A model generated the notes under the pieces. That model was not told where the DNA came from. It did no database searches and worked only from the letters and a program-made list of their open reading frames with translations. Below are positions 62,274 to 64,000 of a stretch of 64,000 nucleotides of DNA, in pieces; positions within the stretch are counted from its first letter, which is position 1; every line of letters starts with the position of its first letter. The position numbers and the translations under genes were made by a program. The stretch is from contig NC_052619.1 of assembly GCF_016545825.1 (NCBI RefSeq), positions 35,069,803 through 35,133,802 of the forward strand, given 5' to 3'. The DNA comes from Eucalyptus grandis. Lineage: Eukaryota; Streptophyta; Magnoliopsida; Myrtales; Myrtaceae.

Positions 62274-64000
62274 TTACAACCGAGAGTCGCCTATGAGTCG
62301 AAGATACACAATGTGGATCGAAAATAATTTACCACTAGTCAAATGCGCTAAAAATTCTTTAAAGCTATTTGATAGGTTAAGTCACGCTAAAATCACATCC
62401 GGTTGAAATTAACCACAAAATTGAATTCTGTTTCAAGAATCGAAAGTTCTGACATGTCACAATTTATTTTAGGAACGTCAACTCATTCTTTGAAGAATTT
62501 TCAGCAAGCCCGGATTTTCGGCGAAAAATCAAAGTTGGGCAATTTTGAACTGAGAAATTCGGAGGGCCACTTTTGTATGAATTTTTGGCCATCAAGTAGG
62601 ATCTTTTGGGGAGGAAAATTGTGGAATTGAGTGTGAACTTCCTCCTTAGCAATTTGGCCATCAATTGGAGGCCAATTGGAGTGAAATTCAATGGGCTTGA
62701 AGTGGAGAATGGTGAAATTCGTAGGCCTTGGGGGTTGCAACATTTGAGACATCATCCTTGGCTTCTTGGAGAAGTTTTGGAGAGGAAATGGCTAAGGATC
62801 ATGGCTGTGGACTTTGGGGGCCAAGTAATGATTAGTTTAGATATTTGTTGAAGACTTTTTGGCCTCTTTGTTCCCCTTCAACCAACAGCTCCTTCTTCCT
62901 CAATCACTTAGCTTACATTATTGCTGATTCAAGAGTAGAAAAACCAAAGTAGACCAGCCAACTCTCACCAAGCCAGCCTACACTGCCCGAGCTCCCCGCG
63001 CGCCCATTTGAGCCCACTCACCGTCCCGCTCACGCGTCCTCCCTCGCACCCGCGCCCGTCACTCGCGCGCCAATCCGCCGTCTCGAGCCCTATGTCCGCC
63101 CACGTCGCAACCTGTCGAGCCACCATCCGCCGCTCCAACCCATCCCAGTCGCTACCTAGCCCCACCTAGCCATCCACCATCCTTCTTCTCCTCGCGCCGT
63201 GCCTCGAGTCAGCTCACCTCAGCCTCAACCAAAAGCAAAGCTAGCAGCAGACGGTGAGATTTGTTGGGCTTTTTCAGGCCCTTCCGAACCACCCATGACA
63301 TTGCTGTAAGCCCGAGTCTAACTCGCCTCCACGTTGCCGTCGCTGTGAATTCATCGGCTCGCTAATCCGGTGAGTTTACGTTCTAAAGCTTAATTAGGAG
63401 GTTAATGATACTAAGGAAAGGGTTAGATTAAGTTAAGTTAAGTTAGATTAGTATAATTAGTAACTTGTTTAGTTAAATTAGATTAGTTAGATAGGCCAAT
63501 TAGGTGGTTAGTGAATCTAATTAGTTAGTTTAATGGGTTATTATGTAGCTAGGTTGGTTAGAGTAATTTAATTAGTCAATTAGGTGGTTAGATTAGCCTA
63601 GGTAAATTAATTAGTGATTTATTTAATCATTTTTGCATTTATTTAATTATTTTGTAATTTATTTAATCATTTATTATTTTTCGAAAATTATACCGGGATA
63701 ACCAATCGTTAGAATTTCGTGCTAATTATCGTGGTGTTATTAGTTATTGCAATTGATTGTTAAATTATGCAATTGGATGCTGATTGGTGATTTTGAGTCA
63801 TTATTCCAAAATTATGGATTTTTTGGTATTTAATTAGAAAAATACCGAGTGTCGGGTTTTGACACTAAAAATGTTTTTAAGTATTATATCAAATACTGGA
63901 ATTTTTAAAAGTGAGGATATCGCATTTTATGACTCAATCTGATCGTGTACTCACACACGATTATTTTACCGGGTGTTTTTAATATGAAAAAAATAAGCTA
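62274..64000 (+). repeat. gypsy LTR fragment (LTR copy 3), runs off the window
   Basis: From 'gagagtcgcc...gtcgaa' onward the sequence matches the LTR at 5527-7200. Landmarks are GGCTAAGTCACGCTAAAATC-like text, GAAAGTTCTGACATGTCAC, AAATTCGTAGGCC, 'accgggataacc' and 'gatcgtgtactcacacacga'. It lacks the first 400 bp of the LTR, and the 3' end is outside the window. The 63410-63610 part is enriched in GTTAGATTAGTT-like short repeats absent from copy 1. Confidence 0.75.

Overview
The window looks like nuclear DNA of a flowering plant, probably a woody eudicot. The evidence is spliceosomal GT-AG (and one GC-AG) introns, plant-type genes, and plant families of retrotransposons and DNA transposons. 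The species cannot be fixed from sequence alone. There are no bacterial operons, CRISPR arrays or rRNA genes.

Only two host genes can be supported. The first, on the plus strand at 27769-32125, is related to the plant proteasome regulator PI31/PTRE1. Its seven exons join in frame to a 171-residue product, but the N-terminal globular (FP) domain is absent. The second, on the minus strand at 36528-41118, is spermidine synthase in nine exons with a TATA box at about 41321-41330. Its third exon lacks one base, which shifts the frame and stops translation at the start of exon 4. Their functions are unrelated (proteasome control and polyamine synthesis) and they are not an operon.

Almost everything else is transposon. 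From left to right: 1-8454 is a decayed Ty3/gypsy element (Del/Tekay-like) with a 3.3 kb 3' LTR and a hAT element inside its reverse transcriptase. 9.0-13.6 kb holds a foldback element, a Mutator-like element (MULE) carrying a tandemly duplicated gene start, a Harbinger-like element with a GC-rich core, and a 1.2 kb near-palindrome. 14776-21279 is a complete MULE with a 9-bp target duplication. It carries a degenerate transposase on the minus strand, a convergent GRF-type zinc-finger reading frame on the plus strand, and a gypsy LTR fragment inside. 21.5-24.6 kb is a three-level nest: hAT inside a Copia-type LTR inside a MULE-type MITE. 25486-25780 is a 5'-truncated LINE tail with a 17-bp target duplication. 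41-49 kb has MITEs and a third hAT element. 51.6-57.35 kb is a decayed L1-type LINE on the minus strand, interrupted by two MITEs. 57.9-64 kb has another Harbinger-like element, a short solo LTR, a second GRF-carrying MULE fragment and a third gypsy LTR fragment running off the edge.

Many insertion boundaries could be placed to the base because target-site duplications are still readable, so relative insertion order can be deduced at several places. All reading was by eye. Family names rest on motifs, target-site length and terminal repeats, not on database searches.
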